From assembly GCA_017887325.1 (NCBI GenBank), contig JAGHIE010000008.1:1-64000 (forward strand): DNA of 64,000 nt. Direction: 5' to 3'. Both the position numbers and the translations under genes were made by a program. The notes under the pieces were generated by a model that made no database searches, had not been told where the DNA came from, and saw only the letters and a program-made list of their open reading frames with translations. Within the stretch, counting starts at the first letter, position 1; each line of letters begins with the position of its first letter. Shown here in pieces: positions 25,443 to 33,669 of this stretch. Source of the stretch: Oscillospiraceae bacterium (GTDB taxonomy: Bacteria; Bacillota; Clostridia; Oscillospirales; Ruminococcaceae).

Positions 25443-27782
25443 TTTCTTTTCCTCTTTTCTCTTAATTGTATTTACTTTATTCTCAATTATATCACATTTT
25501 TGATTACACATATTATCATTTTTCACACTTGATTTAAAAAATTTAAGTCTTAGAGCATTCATGACAACAAATACTGAACTTAAACTCATAGCTCCACCTG
25601 CTATCATAGGGTTAAGCTTTAATCCAAAGCTTAAATATAAAGCACCTGCAGCTACAGGGATACCTATAATATTATAGAAAAATGCCCAAAACAGATTTTG
25701 TTTTATATTTTTCATAGTTTGATGACTTAATTCATAAGCCTTTACACTATCCAATAAATCACTTTTCATTAATACTATATCTGCACTTTCAATTGCTATA
25801 TCTGTTCCAGCACCAATAGCTATACCTATATCAGCTCTTGTTAATGCAGGAGCGTCATTTATTCCATCTCCTACCATTGCTACAACCTTTCCTTGTTCTT
25901 GCAAGTTTTTAACAATCTTTTCTTTATCACTAGGAAAAACTTCAGAAACAACTTCGTCAACCAAAACTTTTTTTGCAATTGCCTGAGCTGTATTTTTATT
26001 ATCTCCAGTAAGCATTATTGTTTTAATATTCTTATTTTTAAAATATTGTATTGCTTGTTTACTGTTTTCTTTTACTGTATCTGCTATACCTAATAAAGCC
26101 AATAAAGTTTTACTATTGCTAACATACAATACAGTTTTACCTGCGCTAGATAAGTTTTCAACATCTTTTTCAAATGATGTTAAATCTATACCATTTTGTA
26201 ACATTAATCTCTCATTACCTATAAAATACAATTCACCATCAATTATCCCTGAAATTCCGTTACTAGATATTTCTTTAAAATCTTTAACTTTTTCAAAAGT
26301 AATATTCTTACTATTTCCATATTCTACTATAGCTTGTGCTAGTGGATGATGTGACAAGTTTTCCAAAGATGATATTATTACATTTAGTTTATTTTCTTCA
26401 ATAATATTACTATTTGTATATATAATATCTGTAACTTTTGGTTTACCTTGTGTTATTGTTCCTGTTTTATCAAATACAATAACATCTATTTTATTTAACA
26501 TTTCAAGAGATGTGGCAGATTTCATTAATACACCGTTTTCTGCACCTTTACCCATTCCAACCATTATAGCTGTTGGTGTTGCAAGTCCCAATGCACAAGG
26601 ACAAGATATAACTAAAACTGCAATTCCTATTGATAATGCAAATTCTGCACTATACCCCAACAATAACCATACTATACTTGCTAAAATAGCTATTCCTATT
26701 ACTACAGGAACAAATATTCCGCTTATTTTATCAGCCAATCTTGCAATAGGTGCTTTAGATGAACTTGCTTGTTCAACTAAATTTATTATTTGTGATAAAA
26801 CTGTATCAGAACCAACTTTAGTTGCTCTCATTTTAAAATATCCAGATTTATTTATAGTTGCTCCAATTACTTTATCATCTACTTTTTTTTCAACAGGCAT
26901 ACTCTCCCCAGTTATCGCTGATTCATCAATAGAACCAGAACCCTCTATAATTACCCCATCAACTGCTATACTTTCTCCTGATTTTACAACAATTATATCA
27001 GATACAACTATATCTTCTGTATTTATTACTTGTTCAACATTATTTCTTATGACAGTAGCTGTTTTTGGAGATAAATCCATCAATTTAGATAAAGCATCAT
27101 TTGTTCTACCTTTAGCTTTTGATTCTAAATATTTACCTAATGTTATTAAAGTTATAATTGTTCCAGCAGATTCAAAATATAAATCCATGCTATAATGAGA
27201 AACTCTACTCATATCATCATAACCCAAGCCATATCCTATATTATAAATGGCAATAATACCATAAATTATAGCAGAACTTGACCCTATAGCTATTAGAGAG
27301 TCCATATTCGGTGAACCTTTGAATAGATTTTTAAATCCAACTGTAAAATATTTAAAGTTTACAAATACAATAGGTAATACCAGTAAAAATTGGGTAAAAG
27401 CAAATATCAAAGAATTTTTACTTCCGTGAAATATTGGTGGTATCCAATATCCAAACATATGCCCCATACAAATATAAAGTAAAGGTATTGCAAATAAAGC
27501 AGAGATAATAACTCTATTCTTTAATTTTTTAGATTCATCATCTTGTTTATTTGTACTAGCTTTATTTTCTGTTCCTTTAATTCTAGCACTATATCCTATC
27601 GAAGTCACATTATCTATAATGTCTTTTTCAGAAATTATATTTTCATCAAAATCTACCGACATACTATTAGTCAATAAATTCACTTGTACTTCTTTTACTC
27701 CTTTTAATTTTGAAATACCTTTTTCAACTCTTGAACTACAAGCTGAACATGTCATTCCAAATACATCAAAACTTTTTTTCAT
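25227..27782 (-). CDS. copA: Copper-exporting P1B-type ATPase with N- and C-terminal HMA domains
   Basis: An 851-residue membrane pump that exports Cu(I). In order: an N-terminal heavy-metal domain with MTCSACSSR; paired helices; the intramembrane CPCALGLAT motif; the phosphorylation site FDKTGTITQGKP; the hinge GDGINDAPAL; final helices; then a CxxxC (CNQKC) and, from residue 781, a second heavy-metal domain with GMMCMHC. Standard CopA ends after the helices, so the 71-residue tail is an added CopZ-like domain. A ribosome site ahead of Met781 suggests it is also made separately. csoR follows in the same operon. Confidence 0.96.
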   Translation of the reverse strand: MKKSFDVFGMTCSACSSRVEKGISKLKGVKEVQVNLLTNSMSVDFDENIISEKDIIDNVTSIGYSARIKGTENKASTNKQDDESKKLKNRVIISALFAIPLLYICMGHMFGYWIPPIFHGSKNSLIFAFTQFLLVLPIVFVNFKYFTVGFKNLFKGSPNMDSLIAIGSSSAIIYGIIAIYNIGYGLGYDDMSRVSHYSMDLYFESAGTIITLITLGKYLESKAKGRTNDALSKLMDLSPKTATVIRNNVEQVINTEDIVVSDIIVVKSGESIAVDGVIIEGSGSIDESAITGESMPVEKKVDDKVIGATINKSGYFKMRATKVGSDTVLSQIINLVEQASSSKAPIARLADKISGIFVPVVIGIAILASIVWLLLGYSAEFALSIGIAVLVISCPCALGLATPTAIMVGMGKGAENGVLMKSATSLEMLNKIDVIVFDKTGTITQGKPKVTDIIYTNSNIIEENKLNVIISSLENLSHHPLAQAIVEYGNSKNITFEKVKDFKEISSNGISGIIDGELYFIGNERLMLQNGIDLTSFEKDVENLSSAGKTVLYVSNSKTLLALLGIADTVKENSKQAIQYFKNKNIKTIMLTGDNKNTAQAIAKKVLVDEVVSEVFPSDKEKIVKNLQEQGKVVAMVGDGINDAPALTRADIGIAIGAGTDIAIESADIVLMKSDLLDSVKAYELSHQTMKNIKQNLFWAFFYNIIGIPVAAGALYLSFGLKLNPMIAGGAMSLSSVFVVMNALRLKFFKSSVKNDNMCNQKCDIIENKVNTIKRKEEKKMVKVMAINGMMCMHCQQNVEKTLMGIENVVDAVVNLEEKTATVTMEQEVSDEILKTAVENAGYEVVGIAVE

Positions 27783-27806
27783 ATAACTATTTCCACCTCA
27801 CATTAT

Positions 27807-27825
27807 AACACCCCCACAGGGTGTT
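27807..27825. promoter_or_regulatory. Probable CsoR operator ahead of copA
   Basis: A perfect inverted repeat AACACCC-CCACA-GGGTGTT. The C/G-rich core in otherwise AT-rich DNA resembles known CsoR operators. A minus-strand -10 TATAAT lies directly beside it (27802-27807), with a weak ATACCA -35 (27825-27830), so the site fills the spacer of one possible copA promoter. Confidence 0.7.
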
Positions 27826-27828
27826 GGT

Positions 27829-27846
27829 ATGTTAATATATTAACAC
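27829..27846. promoter_or_regulatory. Rex-like palindrome between copA and the hydrogenase gene
   Basis: A perfect 14-bp palindrome GTTAATATATTAAC (27831-27844). With its flanks it matches 16 of 18 positions of the clostridial Rex operator TTGTTAANNNNTTAACAA, counting the four N as matches. Its centre is about 40 bases ahead of the hydrogenase -35. Rex is a redox repressor of fermentation and hydrogenase genes in clostridia. AT-rich context makes chance possible. Confidence 0.45.
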
Positions 27847-27878
27847 CTTAAAAGTATATTTGTCAAGTATAGTTTTTC

Positions 27879-27914
27879 TTGACTAACTTAAATTTTTTAG
27901 TCTATAATTTAAGT
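27879..27914 (+). promoter_or_regulatory. Promoter of the [FeFe] hydrogenase gene with overlapping inverted repeats
   Basis: -35 TTGACT (27879-27884), 18-base spacer, perfect -10 TATAAT (27903-27908). Two inverted repeats overlap it: GACTAA-N10-TTAGTC (27881-27902) and ACTTAAAT-N13-ATTTAAGT (27886-27914). Confidence 0.7.
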
Positions 27915-27957
27915 ATAAAATATACTTGGTATAAATACACTAAAAAGGACTGATAAT

Positions 27958-29469
27958 ATGGAAAATGTTAATCCAATGCGTGGAATCGAAACTCCTGTAA
28001 CTAGAATCAGAAGAGAGATTTTTACAGAAATTGCAAAAATGGCATATGAAAATAAACCTTTGGACTATATAGAAAAATTACCTTATAAAATTGTTCCAGG
28101 CTCTAGTCGTTCACACTATAAAGATATTTTTAGAGATAGAGCTATTGTTGGTGAAAGACTTAGACTTGCTATGAGTTTAGACTTAAGAACCATGGAAGAA
28201 CATCAACTATTATCAAAAGGTATTGAAGACTGTGCCCATGGTGAAAAATACTATAATCCACCTTTAATCAATGTTATTCCTTTTGCATGTGATGGTTGTC
28301 CAGAAAGTGCAGTTACTGTAACAGATAATTGTCGTGGTTGTTTAGCTCATCCATGTGTTAGTGTTTGTCCTGTTAAAGCAGTTAGTATCAAAGACGGAAA
28401 AAGTTTTATAGATAAAGAAAAATGTATAAAATGTGGTAAATGTATAGAAGTTTGTCCTTACAATGCAATTGTTAAATATGTAAGACCTTGTGCAAATGCT
28501 TGTGGTGTAGATGCTATTGGTTCAGACGAAATGGGAAAAGCAAAAATAGATTATGATAAATGTGTATCATGTGGTCAATGCTTAGCATCTTGTCCATTTG
28601 CAGCTATTGCAGATAAATCACAAATATATCAATTAGTAAAAGCTATTGTTGAAGGTGAAGAAGTTATCGCCGAAATTGCTCCTGCTTTTGTAGGTCAATT
28701 TGGTCCTAAAGCAACTCCTGAAAAAGTATTTTTAGCTTTACAAGCACTTGGCTTTAAAGATGTTTATGAAGTTGCTATTGGTGCTGACTTAGGTGCTATT
28801 GATGAAGCACATCACTTTGCAAAAAAAGTTGCTACTGGTGAAGAACAATTTATGGCAACATCTTGTTGTCCTTCTTGGTCGGTTATGGCTAAAACACTAT
28901 TCCCTGAATTTGCTCACTGTGTTTCAATGTCTTTAACACCTATGGTTGCAACTGCCAGAATTATTAAAAAAGAACACCCAAATTCAAAAGTTGTATTCAT
29001 TGGTCCTTGTGCATCTAAAAAATTAGAAGCTCAAAGAAGAACAATAAAAAGTGATGTGGATTTTGTTGTAACTTTTGAAGAATTAATGGGATTATTCTTA
29101 GCTAAAGAAATAGATTTTGACAATTTCCAAATACAAGGTCCATTATCACAAGCTACTGCTTTAGGTCGTGGATATGCTTGTTCTGGTGGTGTAGCTAGTG
29201 CTATAACACAATCTATCCATGAATTATATCCTGACTTAGAAGTTAAAGTAGACCATGCTGAAGGATTAAAAGAATGTAAAAAAATGATGACACTTGCAAA
29301 AGCAGGAAAGAGAAATGGATATTTGTTAGAAGGTATGGCTTGTCCTGGAGGCTGTATTGCTGGTGCTGGTACTATATTACCAATTAAAAAAGCTCAAGCA
29401 ATAGTAAATAACTTTGTAAAAACATCTGAAAAGAAATCTGCACTTGAAAGTGATTATTTACAAGATTAA
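27958..29469 (+). CDS. Monomeric [FeFe] hydrogenase, group B type
   Basis: A 503-residue iron-sulfur hydrogenase that should exchange electrons between ferredoxin and protons/H2 in the cytoplasm. Residues about 100-230 hold cysteine-rich ferredoxin-like clusters, including CIKCGKCIEVCP and CVSCGQCLASCP. The H-cluster motifs follow: TSCCPSW at 301-307, GPCASKK near 349-355, and EGMACPGGC near 459-467, the last giving the two cluster-bridging cysteines. The L2 motif differs from the MPCxxKxxE of group A enzymes, which with the N-terminal layout points to group B. HydE is encoded at 38254; HydF and HydG are not in the window. Confidence 0.93.
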   Translation: MENVNPMRGIETPVTRIRREIFTEIAKMAYENKPLDYIEKLPYKIVPGSSRSHYKDIFRDRAIVGERLRLAMSLDLRTMEEHQLLSKGIEDCAHGEKYYNPPLINVIPFACDGCPESAVTVTDNCRGCLAHPCVSVCPVKAVSIKDGKSFIDKEKCIKCGKCIEVCPYNAIVKYVRPCANACGVDAIGSDEMGKAKIDYDKCVSCGQCLASCPFAAIADKSQIYQLVKAIVEGEEVIAEIAPAFVGQFGPKATPEKVFLALQALGFKDVYEVAIGADLGAIDEAHHFAKKVATGEEQFMATSCCPSWSVMAKTLFPEFAHCVSMSLTPMVATARIIKKEHPNSKVVFIGPCASKKLEAQRRTIKSDVDFVVTFEELMGLFLAKEIDFDNFQIQGPLSQATALGRGYACSGGVASAITQSIHELYPDLEVKVDHAEGLKECKKMMTLAKAGKRNGYLLEGMACPGGCIAGAGTILPIKKAQAIVNNFVKTSEKKSALESDYLQD

Positions 29470-29508
29470 AAAAAAGTATGATACACTAATGTGTATCATA
29501 CTTTTTTT
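29468..29508. terminator. Bidirectional terminator after the hydrogenase gene
   Basis: Arms AAAAAAAGTATGATACAC and complement around a short loop, with T-runs on both strands, between convergent genes. Confidence 0.9.
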
Positions 29509-29840
29509 ACTTTTCTTTTGTACAAAATATTCTTATGAAAAATAAAAATATGAATAGCTAAAAAGAAAACACAAAAAATAGAAATTATTTTATGTATAGA
29601 CACAATCAAAGTTACTTGGTCAAATATAAAACCGAATACCCCACTTATAAATGCTAGCATAACAAAGCTCATAAGTAATAAAGATTTTCTTTTTAATTTA
29701 TTTCGATATACTATTACATGCACTATACACATTAATAAAAAAATACTAGATAACATCTTATGAATGTGAATTCCTGTTATCGGAACTAAATTTGTAAAGA
29801 CAAAAGTTATAAATAATATTATATTTAGCGCTTTTTTCAT
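29496..29840 (-). CDS. Small four-helix membrane protein with paired histidines (DUF4405-like)
   Basis: A 114-residue protein with four hydrophobic helices. Helices two and four carry repeated histidines (GIHIHKMLSS...VHVIVYR and SIHKIIS...IHIFIFHK), a pattern like the small cytochrome-b-type DUF4405 proteins that may bind haem between helices. The function is not known. It converges on the hydrogenase gene and shares its terminator, and its upstream region carries a palindrome related to the hydrogenase promoter. GAGGTG precedes the ATG. A membrane electron carrier is a guess. Confidence 0.75.
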   Translation of the reverse strand: MKKALNIILFITFVFTNLVPITGIHIHKMLSSIFLLMCIVHVIVYRNKLKRKSLLLMSFVMLAFISGVFGFIFDQVTLIVSIHKIISIFCVFFLAIHIFIFHKNILYKRKVKKV

Positions 29841-29856
29841 ATGTACACCTCTATCA

Positions 29857-29872
29857 GTTAGTTTTGACTAAC
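29857..29872. promoter_or_regulatory. Operator-like palindrome ahead of the small membrane protein gene
   Basis: A perfect inverted repeat GTTAGT-TTTG-ACTAAC 17 bases upstream of the start codon. It shares TTGACTAAC with the hydrogenase promoter (27879-27887). A minus-strand TTGACA lies further upstream near 29898-29903 without a clear -10. Confidence 0.5.
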
Positions 29873-30022
29873 CAATATTATCATATAATATATATTGTCA
29901 ATAAGTTGTTATTATAAAGATATATAATAATTATACTTATATATGTAATATTTTATATTGCATATTATTTATTATATGATATTATAAACTTGTGTGATAA
30001 AGTAACACAGGAGGATTTTAAA

Positions 30023-31558
30023 ATGAAAAAAAAGAATATAATTTTTATTTGTACAGACCAACACAGAAAAGATTCATTAAAAATTTATAATAAAGATACT
30101 TTATGTAAAACACCTAATATAGATACGCTTGCATCTGAAAGTGTTGTTTTTAATAATGCTTATACAACTTGTCCTGTATGTACACCTGCTAGAAGTTCAA
30201 TGCAAACAGGATTATTCCCATCAAAAACAGGTTTTGAAAGCAATACATTCCAATCTGGTTCAAGATGCCATGAATTGCAAGATACAGATTATCTATTAAG
30301 CCGTAGACTAAATAGTATTGGATATAATTGTGGTTTTACTGGAAAATGGCATTTAGGAATTGGTGCAGACAAAACAGCTTCTGAAGAAGGTTTAAGTCTA
30401 CTTAATGCACTAAATAATAGATACGATATGACTATTGCTCCATATGTAAATTATGGCACATTACCAACTGATGTAGGATATATCGGTGACGATTTCCCTG
30501 GACATGGTAATGGCGGTTGGGCATATCCTCAATTCCATGAATACTTAAAACAAAATAACCTAGAATTAAATATTGTTAATACAACTCCACCTAAAAGACC
30601 TGGGGATCACTCTACATTAGGAGAAGTATTATCACCTATTGAATCAACCATCGAATACTATGTTACTCAAAGAGCTATTGATCTTATTGATGATTTATCA
30701 AAACAAGATAAACCTTTCTTCTTTAATTTAAACTACTGGGGTCCTCACGAACCATTCTTCCCACCAAAAGAATATCTTGATATGTACAGAGATTTAGATA
30801 TTCCAGAATGGGAAAGCTTTAAAGAAGATAGTAGCACTATGCCTCGTTGTTATGAACTAATCCGTAGACCAGAACTTCCTTGGGATTTCTTCCAAGATAC
30901 ATTAAGACACTATTATGCATGTATATCACATATAGATAATCAAATTGGTAGACTTATTACATACTTAAAAGATAAAGGTCTATATGATGACACTGTTATA
31001 ATTTTCTCAGCTGACCATGGAGATAATCAAGGATGTCATGGTGGTTTAGAAAATAAATCTTATAGTATGTATGATGATACAACAAATATTCCTTTATTTA
31101 TCAAACCTGCAAAAAATGATTATGAAGGTTATATTCAACCAGCACTAGTTGGTACTTGCGATATTTACGCTACTATTTTAAGTCAAGCTGGATTTATTCC
31201 TAATGATAAATTGGGTTATGGTGATGGTAGAGATTTAAGTGGATTTATAGAAAATAAAAATCAAGATTGGGCAGATGAAATAGTAACAGAAGGAATGGGT
31301 GCTTTTGATATAGTTGTAACTCAAAGAATGTATCGAAAAGGTAAATATAAATATGTATTTAATGGTGCAGATAAAGACCAACTTTTTGATTTAGAAAAAG
31401 ACCCTAAAGAAATGAATAACCTTATTGATAATCCTGAATATGCAGAAAAATTATTAGAAATTAAAAATTCTTTTGCAGATTATATGGAAAAACATAATGA
31501 TTTAATTAGACATAGCTTCTGTAAAATCAATAGAATTAAAGAATGGAAATTAAATTAA
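30023..31558 (+). CDS. Sulfatase, Cys-type, cytoplasmic (second copy)
   Basis: A 511-residue sulfatase of the alkaline phosphatase superfamily, only distantly like the one at 9699. CTDQHRKDS near the start gives metal ligands; CTPAR in TCPVCTPARSS is the signature whose cysteine becomes formylglycine; GKWHLGIG, FSADHGD and the C-terminal LFDLEKDPKEMNNL are typical. No signal peptide is present, so it acts inside the cell. The ATG at 30023 was chosen because AGGAGG lies seven bases upstream; an in-frame ATG at 29990 has none. It has no obvious operon partner and its substrate is unknown; choline-sulfatase- or glycan-sulfatase-like roles are both possible. Confidence 0.92.
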   Translation: MKKKNIIFICTDQHRKDSLKIYNKDTLCKTPNIDTLASESVVFNNAYTTCPVCTPARSSMQTGLFPSKTGFESNTFQSGSRCHELQDTDYLLSRRLNSIGYNCGFTGKWHLGIGADKTASEEGLSLLNALNNRYDMTIAPYVNYGTLPTDVGYIGDDFPGHGNGGWAYPQFHEYLKQNNLELNIVNTTPPKRPGDHSTLGEVLSPIESTIEYYVTQRAIDLIDDLSKQDKPFFFNLNYWGPHEPFFPPKEYLDMYRDLDIPEWESFKEDSSTMPRCYELIRRPELPWDFFQDTLRHYYACISHIDNQIGRLITYLKDKGLYDDTVIIFSADHGDNQGCHGGLENKSYSMYDDTTNIPLFIKPAKNDYEGYIQPALVGTCDIYATILSQAGFIPNDKLGYGDGRDLSGFIENKNQDWADEIVTEGMGAFDIVVTQRMYRKGKYKYVFNGADKDQLFDLEKDPKEMNNLIDNPEYAEKLLEIKNSFADYMEKHNDLIRHSFCKINRIKEWKLN

Positions 31559-31567
31559 TTACATAAT

Positions 31568-31601
31568 AAAAATCCCACGAATTTAATCGTGGGATTTTTT
31601 T
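31568..31601. terminator. Bidirectional terminator between the second sulfatase and the ilvB operon
   Basis: Arms AAAAATCCCACGA and complement around a short loop with T-runs on both strands. It ends two converging transcription units. Confidence 0.92.
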
Positions 31602-32121
31602 ATTGTACAAATAACATTGTAGGTACATAAAACAAATAAGGTGCTGTAATTAGTGCTAGTGATAAAGATAATTTTCTCTTTTTATTGTCTTCTATATCAA
31701 CTCGTTTAAATGAAATTTTATAATTAAACATATATATGCAAAAAGCTGATACAGCAACACACACAGTCACCCAAATGAAAGCATATATATTATCAAATGG
31801 ATTAAAAGCAACTGCAATAGAAATGTTTTTATTCCACCAATATCCTAAAAAAGAAGTTTCTTCAAACTGAACTACATTAGATATAAACATAGGTATCATA
31901 CCTATAAAATCCGCTAAAAATCCAACAGCCCATACTTTTAATATTGTAGATTTTGCAATTTTCTTTATATCATCAATTTTCAAAACTTTCATAGCTATAA
32001 TTATTACCAACAAATCTATAATAAAATTTGCTGGTAATATGATTATCCATGTAATAGGAAAAATCCATAAAAGCCATAAAGGAAAAATCACATTATTGAG
32101 TCTTATTTTATCTTTTTTCAT
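31600..32121 (-). CDS. Unrecognised membrane protein, four to five helices
   Basis: A 173-residue protein that I do not recognise. It has a short basic N-terminus, two hydrophobic helices in the first 45 residues, another around 65-85, one around 110-130, a basic loop (FKRVDIEDNKKRKL) and a final helix. No metal, haem or transporter signature was seen. It starts one base after the stop codon of the preceding small gene, so the two are probably translated together. Both sit at the end of the ilvB-ilvN-HAD transcript. Confidence 0.75.
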   Translation of the reverse strand: MKKDKIRLNNVIFPLWLLWIFPITWIIILPANFIIDLLVIIIAMKVLKIDDIKKIAKSTILKVWAVGFLADFIGMIPMFISNVVQFEETSFLGYWWNKNISIAVAFNPFDNIYAFIWVTVCVAVSAFCIYMFNYKISFKRVDIEDNKKRKLSLSLALITAPYLFYVPTMLFVQ

Positions 32122-32122
32122 T

Positions 32123-32476
32123 TTATATCATCTCTTTTATATAATCTACCACTCTTTTGACATCACCATTATCATATTCATCATTAGTTAATTTAAAACA
32201 ACTTGATTTGTCTATATCACCATAATCAACATAAGTATAAATCATTTCAGGAATAATAAATAAATCTACTCCTTCTCTTTTTAGGTAATGTAAATCGCCA
32301 TGATTAGTATCTATAATTACATCAATATCTAAATTTTCTTGTGATAAAGCTTTTTCTATATTTTCTTTTAATACAGTACTTCTTTTTTTCTTAAAAATGT
32401 TTATATGTCCGTCATTTCCTACTTGTGAGTTTCTACCATATGTAGCATATGGTACAATAGCTAATTTTTTAATCAT
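32123..32476 (-). CDS. Unrecognised small soluble protein
   Basis: A 117-residue protein that I do not recognise. It looks like an alternating alpha/beta fold: a first strand KLAIVPYATYG, a basic segment FKKKRS, then DIDVIIDTNHGDLHYL and DLFIIPEMIYTYV, with an acidic C-terminus. A conserved-looking DTNHGD could hold a ligand, but no family is assigned. AAGAAGG precedes the ATG. It is followed directly by a membrane protein gene, suggesting the pair works together. Confidence 0.7.
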   Translation of the reverse strand: MIKKLAIVPYATYGRNSQVGNDGHINIFKKKRSTVLKENIEKALSQENLDIDVIIDTNHGDLHYLKREGVDLFIIPEMIYTYVDYGDIDKSSCFKLTNDEYDNGDVKRVVDYIKEMI

Positions 32477-32511
32477 AAAATTCTACCTTCTTTTTTATAA
32501 AAATATTTTTA

Positions 32512-33147
32512 TTAAAGAGTTTCTAAATATTTTGGAAGACTATCTATGCTATCAATACTATATTGATAATCTTGTACATCTCCAAAACCATATTTAGCAT
32601 ATATAAATCTTACACCTGCTACTTTAGTAGCATTATAGTCACTTTGTGTATCTCCAACATATACAACATTTTTAAAATTATTTCTTTCTATAACAAGTTT
32701 TATATTTTCACCCTTTGGTAATCCTGTTCTTCCAGGATTTTCAAAATCACAAAAATATTGAGATAATTTATGAGCTTTTAAGAAAGCTTCTATATATCCT
32801 GCTTGACAATTACTTATAATCGCTAACTTATACTTACTAGATAATTCAGTTAAAGTTTCTTCAAGATTATCAAATAAAATTCCACCATGTTCTTCTATGT
32901 ATTTATTTTCTACTCCACAACATTTTTTTAGAATTTCATCTCTTTTTTCATCATCAAATTCTGAGAACAATTTGTCTGCTATATCATTCATCAATAGCCC
33001 CATAACACTTCCAATATCATCTTTTGTAAGTACTTTATTTATTCCTAACTCTTTTAAAGCCTCATTCCAAGAATTTGCAACTGCTTGTGCAGAGTCCCAT
33101 AAAGTACCATCTAAATCAAATAATACAGCATCAATGTTATTACTCAT
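32512..33147 (-). CDS. HAD family hydrolase (phosphoglycolate phosphatase-like)
   Basis: A 211-residue haloacid-dehalogenase-fold phosphatase. Motif I is LFDLDGTLWD, motif II is in AIISNCQAG, the lysine of motif III precedes the C-terminal YVGDTQSDYNA, which is motif IV with its metal-binding aspartates. A helical cap (subclass IA) sits between I and II. It fits the phosphoglycolate phosphatase or general nucleotidase group; the substrate is not decided. AAGGAG precedes the ATG. It follows ilvN by 20 bases. Confidence 0.9.
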   Translation of the reverse strand: MSNNIDAVLFDLDGTLWDSAQAVANSWNEALKELGINKVLTKDDIGSVMGLLMNDIADKLFSEFDDEKRDEILKKCCGVENKYIEEHGGILFDNLEETLTELSSKYKLAIISNCQAGYIEAFLKAHKLSQYFCDFENPGRTGLPKGENIKLVIERNNFKNVVYVGDTQSDYNATKVAGVRFIYAKYGFGDVQDYQYSIDSIDSLPKYLETL

Positions 33148-33167
33148 AAAAAATCTCCTTCTTTTTA

Positions 33168-33647
33168 TTATCTTTTTTCCAAAGCAGTTAAACCAGATCT
33201 TGCTAATTTTATAATACCAAAAGGTTCAACTAATTTTATAAAAGAATCTATTTTAGTAGGTTTACCAGTAAGTTCTAACATCAAACTTTCTTCTGTAACA
33301 TTTAAGATATTCGCATGAAATAAATTTGCAACTTGTATTAAATTTGCTCTAGTTTCTTCACTATTCCCTGCAATTAACATTACATGTTCTCTACTAACAG
33401 AATTTTCATTATCTAAAACTTTTAACTCTAAAACATCATAAAGTTTTAAAAGTTGTTTTTCTATTTGTTCTAAAGTAGACTTATCCCCTGTTGCCACTAT
33501 TGTCATTCTTGTAATTTTAGGATTTTCTGTTTTAGCAGCAGCTATACTGTCAATATTATAACCCCTTCTAGCAAATAGCCCACCAATTCTAGGTAGAACC
33601 CCACTTTCGTTCTTTACTAAAATAGATAATATTCTTTTCTTTTCCAT
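33168..33647 (-). CDS. ilvN: Acetolactate synthase small (regulatory) subunit
   Basis: A 159-residue regulatory subunit with an N-terminal ACT domain (ILVKNESGVLPRIGGLFARRGYN region) that binds valine and confers feedback inhibition, and a C-terminal domain contacting the catalytic subunit. The length is typical of the IlvH/IlvN form. AGGAG precedes the ATG. It follows ilvB by 22 bases in the same operon. Confidence 0.96.
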   Translation of the reverse strand: MEKKRILSILVKNESGVLPRIGGLFARRGYNIDSIAAAKTENPKITRMTIVATGDKSTLEQIEKQLLKLYDVLELKVLDNENSVSREHVMLIAGNSEETRANLIQVANLFHANILNVTEESLMLELTGKPTKIDSFIKLVEPFGIIKLARSGLTALEKR

Positions 33648-33669
33648 TATACCACTCCTCTACCCAAAA

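Noticed and set aside
25105..25503. Plus-strand open frame of 132 codons opposite the copA/csoR junction
   Set aside because: Antisense to two certain genes with a low-complexity translation and no ribosome site.
26512..27195. Plus-strand open frame of 227 codons opposite copA
   Set aside because: It is the antisense shadow of copA: no ribosome site, no family resemblance, and its length follows from the codon bias of the AT-rich gene on the other strand.
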